From Candidatus Melainabacteria bacterium (GTDB taxonomy: Bacteria; Cyanobacteriota; Vampirovibrionia; Obscuribacterales; Obscuribacteraceae): a stretch of DNA of 64,000 nt. The notes beneath the pieces were generated by a model. It was not told the DNA's origin. It saw nothing but the letters and a program-made list of their open reading frames with translations, and did no database searches. Positions within the stretch are counted from its first letter, which is position 1; every line of letters starts with the position of its first letter. Shown here piece by piece: positions 54,818 to 63,884 of this stretch. The stretch spans positions 13,095 to 77,094 of the forward strand of contig PLXC01000018.1 in NCBI GenBank assembly GCA_003151275.1, read 5' to 3'. The translations under genes were made by a program, and so were the position numbers.

Positions 54818-56668
54818 ATGCAACCATTTGACGCCCTGACTATGAGGGCGGTCCTTCACGAAGCTAAACCGCTGTTGATTGGCCGAAAGGTAGATAAAGT
54901 CTATCAACTCGGCAGAGATGAAGTAGTACTTTGCATGCGCTCAAAAGCCGGCATGACAAATTTGCTATTGTCCGCTCAAACAGCTTATGGTCGAATTTGT
55001 CTAATTCGATATCCCTCAGTCGTCAATCCGGAAAAAACAAAATCCGGACAAACTCTGAATCAATCTAATTTTTCGCTTTTGATGAAGCGGCATTTGACCG
55101 GTGCCACCTTAATTGCCGTCGAACAACCAATTGGCGAACGTACAGCCGACTTCATCTTTTCGTGTATCGATGAAGTCGGTGGCACTTCAATCAAAGTCTT
55201 GACAGCGGAAATAATGGGAAGGCACAGCAATCTCATTTTCTGGGACAAGTCATCAGATCGGATATTGACGGCTTCGCACATAGTCACTAAAGAAATGAGT
55301 CGACAGAGAGAAGTGGCTGCTGGCCTTCGATTCGTCCGTCCACCGGGACAGGATAAGCCGGGTATTTTCACGGTAACGGAGGAAATCTTCATGGCCAAAG
55401 CTGATGAAATTATCCAACTAGCCAAGACCGAACCTAGCTCCCCAGCTGCCCCTCCATCCTACCCACCGACGACTGAGCAGTGGTTGATCAACAGTTTCAC
55501 AGGATTGGGACGTCAGCTTGCAGAAGAAGTAGTTGCTTGCACTGGGCTGGAAAGCCCGATCCAGCTCGCGACCAAACATGACGATTTCAAAGATCTGCTC
55601 TGGAAAAAAATAATCAAGTTGCAATCGTGCGAAATGTTCAAACCGGCAATGCGTCTTGATTTGAGTCGCTACACAGTACTGTCATGGTGGGCTGACATTG
55701 ACAGCAATCCGGAGTGGAAGAGTTTCCCTGCCGCCAATGACTTGGTTGACGAATACTACCGCAGCGTGGAAGCAAAAGAACAATTTCAGCAGCTGCGGGA
55801 GCGTTTACGCGCCGAGTTAAAGAGCGAAACCGAAAAATTGGACAGTCGCATCACAGCAGCGTCCCAACACGTCACGGCAGTGGATGACCTTGATCATTTG
55901 AAACGCTCAGGCGATCTAATCCTGGCCAATTTGAACGAGATCACAGCTGGACAAGACGCACTCGTCTGTGAGAATTTGTTCGGCAATAATGGTGGCAAGC
56001 TGACGATCAAATTGAATCCGAATCTTAATGCCTCTCAAAATGCTCAATCCTTTTACCGTCAATACGCAAAGACAAGATCGAGACAGGCGGCGGCGTCATC
56101 AGCCTGCAACGAGGCGAACAAGAGACTGGAGGCGCTGCGTCAGCAAACCACGGCAGTTGAAGAAGCTCTCGACACCGACGCCCTGCGCAAACTGAAAGAC
56201 ACGGTCATTGGGCGGAAGCAAAGTGAACTGCCGAAAATTGCTCAGCAAAAGCCTAATGAAAAAAAGAAACCAAAATCGAAGATACTGAGCCTGACTTCCT
56301 CTGATGGTTGGACGATTTACGTAGGGCGGAATCGTCATGAAAACGACCACCTGCTCGGTCGCCTGGCCCAACCTAACGATTTATGGTTGCACATACTGGG
56401 TCAAGGAGGCGCGCATGTCCTGATTCGCGTGCCGGCATCCAAACAAGAGCCGCCGCTGAACACCATCAAAGAAGCGGCTCAGGTCGCAGCAAGGCTGTCC
56501 AAAGCTTCCACTGGCACAAAAGTTCGGGTCGTTTATACGCAGTGTAAACATGTCAAAAAAGTCGGTAAAGACAAACCTGGATTGGTCAGATACGAGAATG
56601 AAAAGACTTTAGAAGTGGACACTTCAACGCCAATGCCTAAGTGTATGAAGACGCTCTTTAGCAATTAA
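54818..56668 (+). CDS. rqcH: RqcH/NFACT ribosome quality-control protein
   Basis: Binds stalled 50S subunits and adds C-terminal alanine tails to nascent chains. The 616-residue protein has the NFACT-N domain (MQPFDALTMRAVLHEAKPLL at the start), a helical coiled-coil section (about 300-440) and the C-terminal NFACT-R domain. The last carries DGWTIYVGRNRHENDHLLGR and PNDLWLHILGQGGAHVLIR. The acidic-Arg pair that contacts tRNA in Bacillus and yeast appears as Glu107-Arg108; the identification is my inference. Older names are fibronectin-binding protein or DUF814. No Shine-Dalgarno is clear. It is 188 bp from gmk in opposite orientation. Confidence 0.92.
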   Translation: MQPFDALTMRAVLHEAKPLLIGRKVDKVYQLGRDEVVLCMRSKAGMTNLLLSAQTAYGRICLIRYPSVVNPEKTKSGQTLNQSNFSLLMKRHLTGATLIAVEQPIGERTADFIFSCIDEVGGTSIKVLTAEIMGRHSNLIFWDKSSDRILTASHIVTKEMSRQREVAAGLRFVRPPGQDKPGIFTVTEEIFMAKADEIIQLAKTEPSSPAAPPSYPPTTEQWLINSFTGLGRQLAEEVVACTGLESPIQLATKHDDFKDLLWKKIIKLQSCEMFKPAMRLDLSRYTVLSWWADIDSNPEWKSFPAANDLVDEYYRSVEAKEQFQQLRERLRAELKSETEKLDSRITAASQHVTAVDDLDHLKRSGDLILANLNEITAGQDALVCENLFGNNGGKLTIKLNPNLNASQNAQSFYRQYAKTRSRQAAASSACNEANKRLEALRQQTTAVEEALDTDALRKLKDTVIGRKQSELPKIAQQKPNEKKKPKSKILSLTSSDGWTIYVGRNRHENDHLLGRLAQPNDLWLHILGQGGAHVLIRVPASKQEPPLNTIKEAAQVAARLSKASTGTKVRVVYTQCKHVKKVGKDKPGLVRYENEKTLEVDTSTPMPKCMKTLFSN

Positions 56669-56749
56669 CAGCAGCGTTACGAACCCGGATTTGTTGTCCA
56701 AGCTTGTGCAATAATCCGGCACAGATGCATCTTAAAGAGGAAGCTGTTC

Positions 56750-57745
56750 ATGGCTCGTGTCGTACGCTTTCATAAATTCGGCGGTCCAGAAGTTTTGCAA
56801 CTGGAGACTCTTGACGTTCGAGCACCAGCTGAAGATGAGGTGAGAATCAAAGTTCAGGCTTTGGGCTTGAACCGCGCCGAAATAGTGTTTCGAGAAGGCA
56901 AGTATCTGGAACGAGATGTGGATTTTCCCAGCCAGATTGGTTACGAGGCGTCGGGAATAGTCGAAGCAATCGGCTCAAGAGTCAGCTCCTGCAAAGTTGG
57001 TGACAAGGTGAGCACAGTGCCGTCATTCTCAATGGCTAAATATGGCGTCTACGGAGATACAGCAATCGTGCCGGCAAGCGCTGTTGCACATTACCCGGAC
57101 AATTTATCGATCTTCGAAGCAACTGCAATTTGGATGCAATACCTCACCGCCTATGGTGCGCTGATTGAATTTGGACAAACAAAAACAAGTGATCACGTCC
57201 TGATTACCGCGGCTAGCAGCAGCGTTGGATTTGCAGCTATTCAAACGGTCAAAGAGATCGGTGCGACTTCAATTGCCACCACGCGAAGTGCCGAAAAGAA
57301 ACAGGCACTTTTGGATGCCGGCGCAGATCACGTTATCGTCACCGACGAGGAAGACCTCGAACGGCGCGTGCATCAGATCACTGGGGGCAAAGGCTCCCGA
57401 GTAATATTCGATCCAATCGCTGGAACGTTTCTCAAAGATCTAGCGGACATGGCTGCGCCGGAGGCAACAATTTTCGTCTATGGAGCGTTGAGTATGACCT
57501 CAACTCCCTTTCCATTAATGATGGCACTGAAGAAAGGTTTGATCATTCGCGGCTACACAATGTTCGAAATCACGAACAATCCCGACCGCCTGGCGCGCGC
57601 TAAAAAATACGTCTTCGATCGACTACAGTCTGGCAAACTTAAGCCAGTGCTCGACAAGACGTTTCCGCTCGAAGAAATTGCCGAGGCCCATAGACACATG
57701 CAATCAAATCAACAGATTGGCAAGATCATTGTTTCAGTAAATTAG
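56750..57745 (+). CDS. Zinc-independent MDR-family oxidoreductase (quinone oxidoreductase-like)
   Basis: A 331-residue medium-chain dehydrogenase/reductase. The catalytic N-terminal domain opens VVRFHKFGGPEVLQLE, and GYEASGIVEAIGSRV is a family block. The NADPH-binding region is LITAASSSVGFAAIQTVKEIG, with AASSSVG instead of the common AGAGGVG. No zinc-ligand pattern is seen, so quinone- or enone-reductase activity is likely. It uses NADPH to reduce a quinone or activated alkene. It stands alone on this strand; the next genes are unrelated. Confidence 0.88.
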   Translation: MARVVRFHKFGGPEVLQLETLDVRAPAEDEVRIKVQALGLNRAEIVFREGKYLERDVDFPSQIGYEASGIVEAIGSRVSSCKVGDKVSTVPSFSMAKYGVYGDTAIVPASAVAHYPDNLSIFEATAIWMQYLTAYGALIEFGQTKTSDHVLITAASSSVGFAAIQTVKEIGATSIATTRSAEKKQALLDAGADHVIVTDEEDLERRVHQITGGKGSRVIFDPIAGTFLKDLADMAAPEATIFVYGALSMTSTPFPLMMALKKGLIIRGYTMFEITNNPDRLARAKKYVFDRLQSGKLKPVLDKTFPLEEIAEAHRHMQSNQQIGKIIVSVN

Positions 57746-57920
57746 GAGCAATCGAGCGCCGGCATCGGATCGTCAATAGATCCGCACTGCATCGGATCCG
57801 ACCTGCAAATAAGTTAGGGCGATACAGTCATCCCATTTTAGGACTCAGATAATAAGAGAGCCGGCATTGCTGCTAGCTCCTTACTTTGCCCAAAATTGCG
57901 GGACTGGCCCGAAATGCTTT

Positions 57921-59069
57921 TTACGGTCCGTACAGATTTCGGAAATAAAACTGAGGCGCTAAGCTGTTCACTGTTTGACGCACCATATTACCGGCTATGG
58001 ACTGCTCCCTTAACTTACCGGAGTTGCCATCGCGCCAGATCTTGTGCGCACCACTTTGGTCGAAATCTATACCTACTTTTGGCACATCTTTATTGATGTA
58101 ATCAAATTTGCGCATGCTGATCACTTGATTTTGATTGTTCGAAATGTACTCGGTGGTGCCCTCATATACATTGAGGCTATTGCCGATTACCGCCTTTGGA
58201 CCCGGCTCAGATGTCTGGTCCTTAGCGTTATAGTGGTCGATGCGGCTGTGCATGTTTCCTTGATTGTCGCGTGAATAAGAAATTTGGTACTGACCGTAAT
58301 AGATCATTTGCTTGTCGCCCCAGTAATATTCGAGCACGTTAATCGGATTACCTTCCTTATTAACACCGACAGCGAAAACATGTCCCTTTTGCTCTGGTCC
58401 AGGTCTAAGATTGCGATTGTTGTAGTCAGCTCTCGATTGGCTTAGATCGCTGTCGCCCATAAGCATCCAATGATCTATTTTTGCCTGAGCTTGGGGAGCA
58501 ACTTCAGGCAAAGGAAGCTGGCTGGGAAGCACATTTTCCTTGGCTCGACTGTTATAGGTTTTTGTGAAAAGCTCCCACAAGAGCCTTGGACCGGGTCCAG
58601 TTGCACTAACGATTCTTCCGGTAATCTCGGCATCAGGGCCGATACCACCTGGATATTCTGGTGCGCGTCGATTCGGATTGCCATGCAAGACCGGAAGATC
58701 AGGGCGCGTCTGCAATGGCTGTAGTGGATGAAGTGGGTTCGCGACTTGGGAATTCCCAATCCGCTGCCCTTGAGTCAATTCGCTGAAAGAACGAATTCTA
58801 CTATTACCATCGAATGCACCAAATCCGGTGCTTTGAAAAGACTGACCGCCTGGTGCGCCGACATTGTCGAAATTGACCGGAGGCTTGTTCGCAGCTGCTT
58901 CACGGTGCTGCTGGGCCAGTCTATCTGAAGGACTTGGAGCGGAGGCAATCTGGTCAATAAATTTTGAGGCGACTGCTTCTTGAAGCTTATGCCATTTGTT
59001 ATCTGTTTGCGCTTGCCCTCCGAGACTATCGAAGGGTCCACGCCACGAGGGATCGCTCATGAGCGGCAC
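57921..59069 (-). CDS. Uncharacterised Pro/Gln/Asn-rich protein
   Basis: I do not recognise this 382-residue protein. It has no signal peptide or membrane segment. The first half is low-complexity with many Pro, Gln, Asn and Ser (for example LHPLQPLQTRPDLPVLHG). The second half (about 185-380) looks like a folded beta-rich domain: HVFAVGVNKEGNPINVLEYYW, MIYYGQYQISYSRDNQGNMH and HSRIDHYNAKDQTSEPGPKAV. The C-terminus is MVRQTVNSLAPQFYFRNLYG followed by Pro. It could be a lineage-specific effector or structural protein exported without a standard leader. It is divergent from lexA. Confidence 0.65.
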   Translation of the reverse strand: MPLMSDPSWRGPFDSLGGQAQTDNKWHKLQEAVASKFIDQIASAPSPSDRLAQQHREAAANKPPVNFDNVGAPGGQSFQSTGFGAFDGNSRIRSFSELTQGQRIGNSQVANPLHPLQPLQTRPDLPVLHGNPNRRAPEYPGGIGPDAEITGRIVSATGPGPRLLWELFTKTYNSRAKENVLPSQLPLPEVAPQAQAKIDHWMLMGDSDLSQSRADYNNRNLRPGPEQKGHVFAVGVNKEGNPINVLEYYWGDKQMIYYGQYQISYSRDNQGNMHSRIDHYNAKDQTSEPGPKAVIGNSLNVYEGTTEYISNNQNQVISMRKFDYINKDVPKVGIDFDQSGAHKIWRDGNSGKLREQSIAGNMVRQTVNSLAPQFYFRNLYGP

Positions 59070-59223
59070 CTGAATGCGGGTTTTTGGTTATATGTTGCTG
59101 AAGGGGAGTTTCATAGTATGACTTCGCTAGTGATTACACAATCGTGATTCCACGCATAACAACGGCCGAGTTTCGAACAATGAGGACGGCCACGCTTGAT
59201 CTCCAATAATCTTGAAAAAACGC

Positions 59224-59259
59224 TGGACACGGTAACTGGCTGGTACTATACTTACGTAT
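59224..59259 (+). promoter_or_regulatory. lexA promoter with candidate LexA operator
   Basis: TGGACA (59224-59229) and TATACT (59247-59252) are exactly 17 bases apart, a strong promoter. The -10 lies inside the inverted repeat ATAC-TTAC-GTAT (59248-59259), which is a likely LexA self-control site. No CGAAC-N4-GTTCG or CTGT-N8-ACAG box is seen. Confidence 0.6.
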
Positions 59260-59277
59260 GTGCCGCGAGGAGAATTT

Positions 59278-59955
59278 ATGTCTGAATTTGACGGGAATGC
59301 TGTGCTGGCGGGCTTGCCGCCCCGGCAAAAGGATGTCATCAACCACATCATCAACCTCACAAAGGAAAACGGTTACCCTCCCACCCTGGCAGAGCTTGCC
59401 GCAGCATTAGGGCTAAAAAACCGTATGACTGTGCATCAACACGTTGCCGCTCTGAAGAAGAAAGGACTTGTACACTGGGAACCCGGACTTAACCGCTCCC
59501 TTAAAGTTGTCGGAGAGGCGCAAGATTTTGTGCAGCGCGGCAAGTCAACAGCAGTAATCGACTTAGATTTACGACGGCCGACAGGCTTGCCACTAGCAGG
59601 CACCATTGCCGCAGGCAGACCAATTGACGCCCTTCAGGCAGACGAATATCTGGAAATCGACAAGCACTACACCGACGCCGGTTGTTACGCCTTGAAGGTG
59701 CGTGGGGATTCCATGATTGAAGATGGCATTTATGATGGCGATTATGTGATTATCAAGCCAAATCCCTCACCCTTAAATGGGGAAGTTGTAGTGGCATTGC
59801 TAGAAGATGGATCAGCTACCCTAAAACGCTTCTTTAAAGAGAAAACAGGCTTCCGGCTGCAACCCGGTAACAGCGAGATGAAGCCAATCTACGTGGAGTC
59901 AGCCAACGACCTACAAATTCAAGGCACGGTGGTCGCCCTCTTTCGGAAACTTTGA
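59278..59955 (+). CDS. lexA: LexA repressor, SOS regulator
   Basis: LexA represses DNA-damage genes and cleaves itself when RecA is activated. The 225-residue protein has a winged-helix N-terminus (PPRQKDVINHIINL, then PPTLAELAAALGLKNRMTVHQHVAALKKKG). The cleavage site is Ala112-Gly113 in TIAAGRPIDAL and the serine/lysine dyad is Ser145 (VRGDSMIEDG) and Lys183 (SATLKRFF). I start at ATG 59278 behind GAGGAG; a GTG at 59260 is in frame but lacks its own site. The strong promoter with an inverted repeat suggests autorepression. Confidence 0.96.
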   Translation: MSEFDGNAVLAGLPPRQKDVINHIINLTKENGYPPTLAELAAALGLKNRMTVHQHVAALKKKGLVHWEPGLNRSLKVVGEAQDFVQRGKSTAVIDLDLRRPTGLPLAGTIAAGRPIDALQADEYLEIDKHYTDAGCYALKVRGDSMIEDGIYDGDYVIIKPNPSPLNGEVVVALLEDGSATLKRFFKEKTGFRLQPGNSEMKPIYVESANDLQIQGTVVALFRKL

Positions 59956-60058
59956 TCCACACACTGGCTGCACCACCGCCGATGTTTTTAAGTTTCGATG
60001 CAGTGCATGACTCTGGCGTCGTTGATCAAGAAACTCTGTGGTTCCAAATACGGTATCA

Positions 60059-61048
60059 CTACAAAATATTTTGACCCAGGGCAGACAAGATTAGCCCTGT
60101 GGCCAATTCTGCTGTTTTGTTGCGACTGTCTTTGGCCGGATTCAGCTCGACAATATCAATAGAGCAAATCAGTCCGGTTTCAGCCAATAGTTCGAGAGCG
60201 AGGTGACTTTCTCTGTAACTCAAACCGCCTCTGGAGGGAGTGCTCACGCCAGGTGCAACCTGCGGATCGATTGCATCTATATCGAATGATATGTGAAGCC
60301 CCGAGATATCGTTACCAACAGCACCTAAAGCCAGATCGGTAACACGCCCAAGCCCTAGATGATCGATGTCTCGCATCGTAAATGCGTTGATACCAGTGCT
60401 GGTGATAATCTCTCGTTCCGGTGCGTCTATAGCGCGAATGCCAATCAATACTGATTTCTTGGGATCCACTTTTGGTGAAAAGCCACACAAGTCAACCAAT
60501 CGAGGGTCGCCATGACCGAGCGATACGGCAAAAGGCATACCGTGCACGTTGCCACTCTCACTGGTATCAGGTGTATTTATGTCACCATGAGCGTCAAACC
60601 AAATCAATCCAAATTTCTGATTCAACTTGCGAAAGTGATTTGAGACACCAGCGATACTTCCGATCGCTAAACTATGGTCACCACCAATGGTAATCGGTAT
60701 GGTGCCACTTGCCAGAGCTCCCTCTACGGCATCTGCCACTTCCTGACTGACTTCTGCTATTTCGGGAACGCATTTGGCGGTGCTGTGCTTGTCCCACCAA
60801 CAGACTGAATGCGGTACGTTAATGTCGATTTCACGAGCGACGCGAAAGCCAATCTTCTCAATTTTTTCAGCCACTTCGGCAACTTTCATCGCCGCCGGAC
60901 CCATGCTCACACCTCTGTGCGAGCCGCCTAGATGGAGAGGTACGTAAATGAGAGTGACCGCAGTGGCGACGTTGGGACCGCTCTGCTTGTGCCGCTGAGT
61001 CTCTTTGCTTGTGCTCGAGGCAGGCGACGGTTTAGTTTCTGGTGTCAC
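60059..61048 (-). CDS. rocF: Arginase (ureohydrolase family)
   Basis: Hydrolyses arginine to ornithine and urea with two Mn ions. Metal ligands are His125 in GGDHS, Asp152/His154/Asp156 in WFDAHGDINTP, and Asp256/Asp258 in SFDIDAIDP. The SNHFRKLNQKFGLIWFDAHGD neighbourhood and GGLSYRESHLALELL fit arginase better than agmatinase, but a related guanidino substrate is possible. The N-terminal 28 residues (Ser/Thr/Lys-rich) are an extension. No Shine-Dalgarno is clear. It stands alone, convergent with lexA. No urease or ornithine gene is nearby. Confidence 0.93.
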   Translation of the reverse strand: MTPETKPSPASSTSKETQRHKQSGPNVATAVTLIYVPLHLGGSHRGVSMGPAAMKVAEVAEKIEKIGFRVAREIDINVPHSVCWWDKHSTAKCVPEIAEVSQEVADAVEGALASGTIPITIGGDHSLAIGSIAGVSNHFRKLNQKFGLIWFDAHGDINTPDTSESGNVHGMPFAVSLGHGDPRLVDLCGFSPKVDPKKSVLIGIRAIDAPEREIITSTGINAFTMRDIDHLGLGRVTDLALGAVGNDISGLHISFDIDAIDPQVAPGVSTPSRGGLSYRESHLALELLAETGLICSIDIVELNPAKDSRNKTAELATGLILSALGQNIL

Positions 61049-61318
61049 GGTTTCATTCCTTTGTAGACTTTGGTGCTAACTGCTTCGTAGGCAGCATTAG
61101 GTCCATGCCAGCGTTCGCGGTTACACATTGTGTTCTTGCCGTCAGATGTGAGGCGCTGCCACATGCCTCCTAGTGTATAATCTTCGGATACATTTTGTCT
61201 TTGCCAGCGCGACACAATGCTGAAGTAATTGAGTTGCTCAGCTTTCTAAAGCAGATTTGCTTGGCAGCAAACGATTACGCGCAAATTTCTCGGCTTGGTA
61301 CTTATGGAGGTTAACGAC

Positions 61319-61681
61319 GTGTTTCGGCCAATCATCAAAATCTTGTTCTTAGGTCGGGCAGCTTTCGAAGTCGGTCGCGAACGCTTAGAAGATGCGCTTG
61401 ATTCCTTAACTGCCCGGGCGGGCGAAGTCAAGTCTAAAGAGACTGACCGGGTCGAAGAGGCCAAGGAAAAGATCAAAGAGGTTGTTGGTGAAGTGTCTCA
61501 GCACATCTGGCAACGCTCCGAAGTTATTGAAAATCAAGTTCGGGAGCGCATTCGAAGACAAGTAGCCGATTTTTCTCTAGGAGCGCTTGGTGACACCACC
61601 GAGATCAACGAGTTGCGCGCTGAAATTGCCACCTTACGTGCCGAAATCGCCGAATTGAAGACGACTAGAACCCCGGCCTAA
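61319..61681 (+). CDS. Phasin-like coiled-coil protein
   Basis: A 120-residue protein, almost entirely helical: a short hydrophobic N-terminus (FRPIIKILFLGRAAFEVGRE) is followed by charged heptads (for example KETDRVEEAKEKIKEVVGEV). The end is a Leu-zipper-like stretch, ELRAEIATLRAEIAELK. I start at GTG 61319 because TGGAGGTT lies seven bases upstream; an ATG at 61304 would overlap this site. Phasin-family and related envelope proteins look similar. No polyhydroxyalkanoate gene is in the window, so the role is open. Confidence 0.65.
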   Translation: MFRPIIKILFLGRAAFEVGRERLEDALDSLTARAGEVKSKETDRVEEAKEKIKEVVGEVSQHIWQRSEVIENQVRERIRRQVADFSLGALGDTTEINELRAEIATLRAEIAELKTTRTPA

Positions 61682-61777
61682 TTTTGAAGACATGAAAGAC
61701 AAAAAAATAGTCAGTGGAGCACGGCCTGCACGTGCACAACGAGCGGGTCCGCGCCAAGGAGCCGCCCTAGGGTGGCT

Positions 61778-61936
61778 TATCCTAGGAGTGCCTATCCGAG
61801 GAGGGCCTATGCACACTAGTGGGGTCTATCCTAGGAGCGCCTATGCACACGAGTGGGGTCTATGCAGCAAGCTGCCCGACTCCGCAAGCTGCTCGGCTGC
61901 TGCAGCAAGCTGCCCGACTCCGCAAGCTGCTCGGCC
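61778..61936. repeat. Tandem array of composite palindromic repeats
   Basis: This 160-bp block is built from modules also seen singly elsewhere. Lead modules are CTATCCGAGGAGGGCCTATG and TATCCTAGGAGCGCCTATG. The palindromes are GCACACTAGTGGGGTC and GCACACGAGTGGGGTC. Two perfect 35-base copies of the TGCAGCAAGCTGCCCGACTC unit (to GCTCGGC) start at 61863 and 61901, 38 bases apart. Reading frames through it are low-complexity shadows. Together with 61682-61777 it fills the gap between the phasin-like gene and the UbiB-like gene; no other feature is seen. Confidence 0.85.
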
Positions 61937-61980
61937 GAAAGGTACTGAAGGCGACGGAGCGCGTATAAACAAGTGTACGG

Positions 61981-63882
61981 GTGGCAACTGAGATCCAAGT
62001 CCACGTCACGGCAATGACAGACAGCACTCCGCCTGAACTGAACCCAGAACTGGAACCGGCGCTGCCGTTAATACTCGACGCGCCCAACAGAGCACCAAGC
62101 TTGCAGCCCAGACCGGGTCTTGAAGATAAAGGCAAATACGGCACCTTGACGGGTGGTTTGCACTACGACGCAAATCTTGCAGATGCTTCAGTGCGAGCTC
62201 GCAATTTAGTCACCGATCGTCGCTTCTGGCAGATGGCTAAAACACTAGCCAGTTTCAGTTTCGAAGCTTTTTCAGACCGAGTTAAACCGAAATTCAGCAA
62301 ATCCGAACTGAAGAGAAGACGGGCAGTCAGACTGAGAGACGCGCTTGTAGAGCTGGGTCCAACATTTATCAAGCTTGGTCAGTTTCTCTCGGTTCGGCGC
62401 GACTGTCTTCCACTTGAGATTGCCGATGAGCTCACCTTACTGCAAGACAAAGTGCCACCTTTTGCCTTCGACTTAGTGCGCAGCACAATTGAAAGCGATC
62501 TTGGTGCAGCGCCAGAACAGGTGTTTGCTTATTTCGAAGAGAAACCAATTGCCTCTGCCAGCATCGGACAGGTGCATCGAGCCACTTTGAAAGATGGTCA
62601 TTCAGTCGTTGTTAAAGTACAAAGGCCGGATCTGTCCCAGCGCTTCTACCAGGATCTTGGCTACATGCGTCTCCTGGCCAGATGGGGTTTGCTGATTCGT
62701 CCGCAAGGCCAATGGGATAGTTGGATTTCTTTATCAGACGAATTTGGTCGCACCCTATTTCAAGAGATCAACTACATTCAAGAAGGTCGAAATGCAGACC
62801 GCATTAGACACGTCCTGCGCAACCATCAGTCTATGATCGTACCTCGGGTGTACTGGAAGTTCACTGGGCGTCGCGTGCTTACTCTCGAGTACCTACCAGG
62901 CACCAAAATTGACAAAGTGCAGGAACTCGAGCAGAAAGGTTTGAACCTGGCTAAGATCGGCAATGAGCTGGTCAACAGCTACCTGGAACAAGTCCTCATG
63001 CATGGCTTCTTTCACGCCGATCCTCACGCCGGAAATCTTTCCATCAATGATGACGGCAAAATCATCATCTATGACTTTGGCATGATGGGCGAAATCAGCG
63101 AGGCGCAGCGTGAAGCAATCACAGGTTGCATAGCAGCAGTGATTAAAAGAGATACAGGCGATCTGGTCAAGAACCTGACAGCACTCGGAATAGTCAAAGA
63201 GGACGCCAAGGTCGGACCAGTAACCAGAGCCCTTGAGCCGTTTCTTGAATACTACTCAGGCAAAGAATTGCGTGAACTTGACTTCAGCGTGATCGAACAC
63301 GATATCGATCAGATAGCTACCGATAAGGCATTACAGATGCCACCCAATCTTGCCTATCTCTTGCGAGCTGGCACGACCTTGGAAGGAATTGCAAGAACAC
63401 TGCGTCCCAACTTTAGCTTTGTCGAAGCATCGAAGCCGGCCCTGAAAAAGTGGATTCTGAGCCGCCCGGCAAATGCTGCCACTTTGCTAAAAGTGATTTT
63501 CAATATCACAGATGACAAGCTGCTCAAGCTTGGTCCCGGAAAAAACAAAAATGGTGCTCGAGTTGAAGCTGAAGAAGTTAAATTTGCTGCAGCGAATCTC
63601 CAAGAAGTGAGCGAACTGAAAGCTAAAGTTTACTTACTGGAAACGCAAATGAGAGCGCAGGAGCAAAAAAGACTACATCTCATCTGCCTTTCTCTTTGGC
63701 TTTTGACCTTTCCACTTATCATTGCGACTTTTGCCAATATTCCAGAATATAGGAGTTATGCCAACTATTTTTTGATTGGAAATGGTGTAATGGGGGCAAT
63801 AATAATGTGGCATTTGGTAGCACCGGAAAGCTTGGCAAGACGCTCCAAGAAATCAGGTCAATCAAGGGGGCAACGGAGATAA
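61981..63882 (+). CDS. UbiB/ABC1 (AarF)-like kinase-fold protein
   Basis: A 633-residue atypical kinase of the UbiB/ADCK family, linked to isoprenoid quinone synthesis and membrane lipid balance. The motifs are complete: KLGQ (131-134), ASIGQVH (193-199), the Lys of VVVKVQRP (about 212), the catalytic loop HADPHAGN (345-352) and DFG (365-367). The C-terminus has two membrane helices (LICLSLWLLTFPLIIATF and a following one) that anchor it. The start is GTG 61981, but ATG 62014 (MTDSTPPELN) is an alternative; neither has a good ribosome site. A PP2C phosphatase gene begins three bases after it. Confidence 0.92.
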   Translation: MATEIQVHVTAMTDSTPPELNPELEPALPLILDAPNRAPSLQPRPGLEDKGKYGTLTGGLHYDANLADASVRARNLVTDRRFWQMAKTLASFSFEAFSDRVKPKFSKSELKRRRAVRLRDALVELGPTFIKLGQFLSVRRDCLPLEIADELTLLQDKVPPFAFDLVRSTIESDLGAAPEQVFAYFEEKPIASASIGQVHRATLKDGHSVVVKVQRPDLSQRFYQDLGYMRLLARWGLLIRPQGQWDSWISLSDEFGRTLFQEINYIQEGRNADRIRHVLRNHQSMIVPRVYWKFTGRRVLTLEYLPGTKIDKVQELEQKGLNLAKIGNELVNSYLEQVLMHGFFHADPHAGNLSINDDGKIIIYDFGMMGEISEAQREAITGCIAAVIKRDTGDLVKNLTALGIVKEDAKVGPVTRALEPFLEYYSGKELRELDFSVIEHDIDQIATDKALQMPPNLAYLLRAGTTLEGIARTLRPNFSFVEASKPALKKWILSRPANAATLLKVIFNITDDKLLKLGPGKNKNGARVEAEEVKFAAANLQEVSELKAKVYLLETQMRAQEQKRLHLICLSLWLLTFPLIIATFANIPEYRSYANYFLIGNGVMGAIIMWHLVAPESLARRSKKSGQSRGQRR

Positions 63883-63884
63883 CG

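Noticed and set aside
61778..61936. CRISPR array
   Set aside because: The repeats are contiguous modules without unique 30-40-base spacers, and no cas gene is in the window.
61692..61991. A 99-codon frame through the repeat array
   Set aside because: The protein is low-complexity (Cys/Ser/Ala/Pro repeats) and follows exactly the repeated DNA modules, so it is a shadow of the array.
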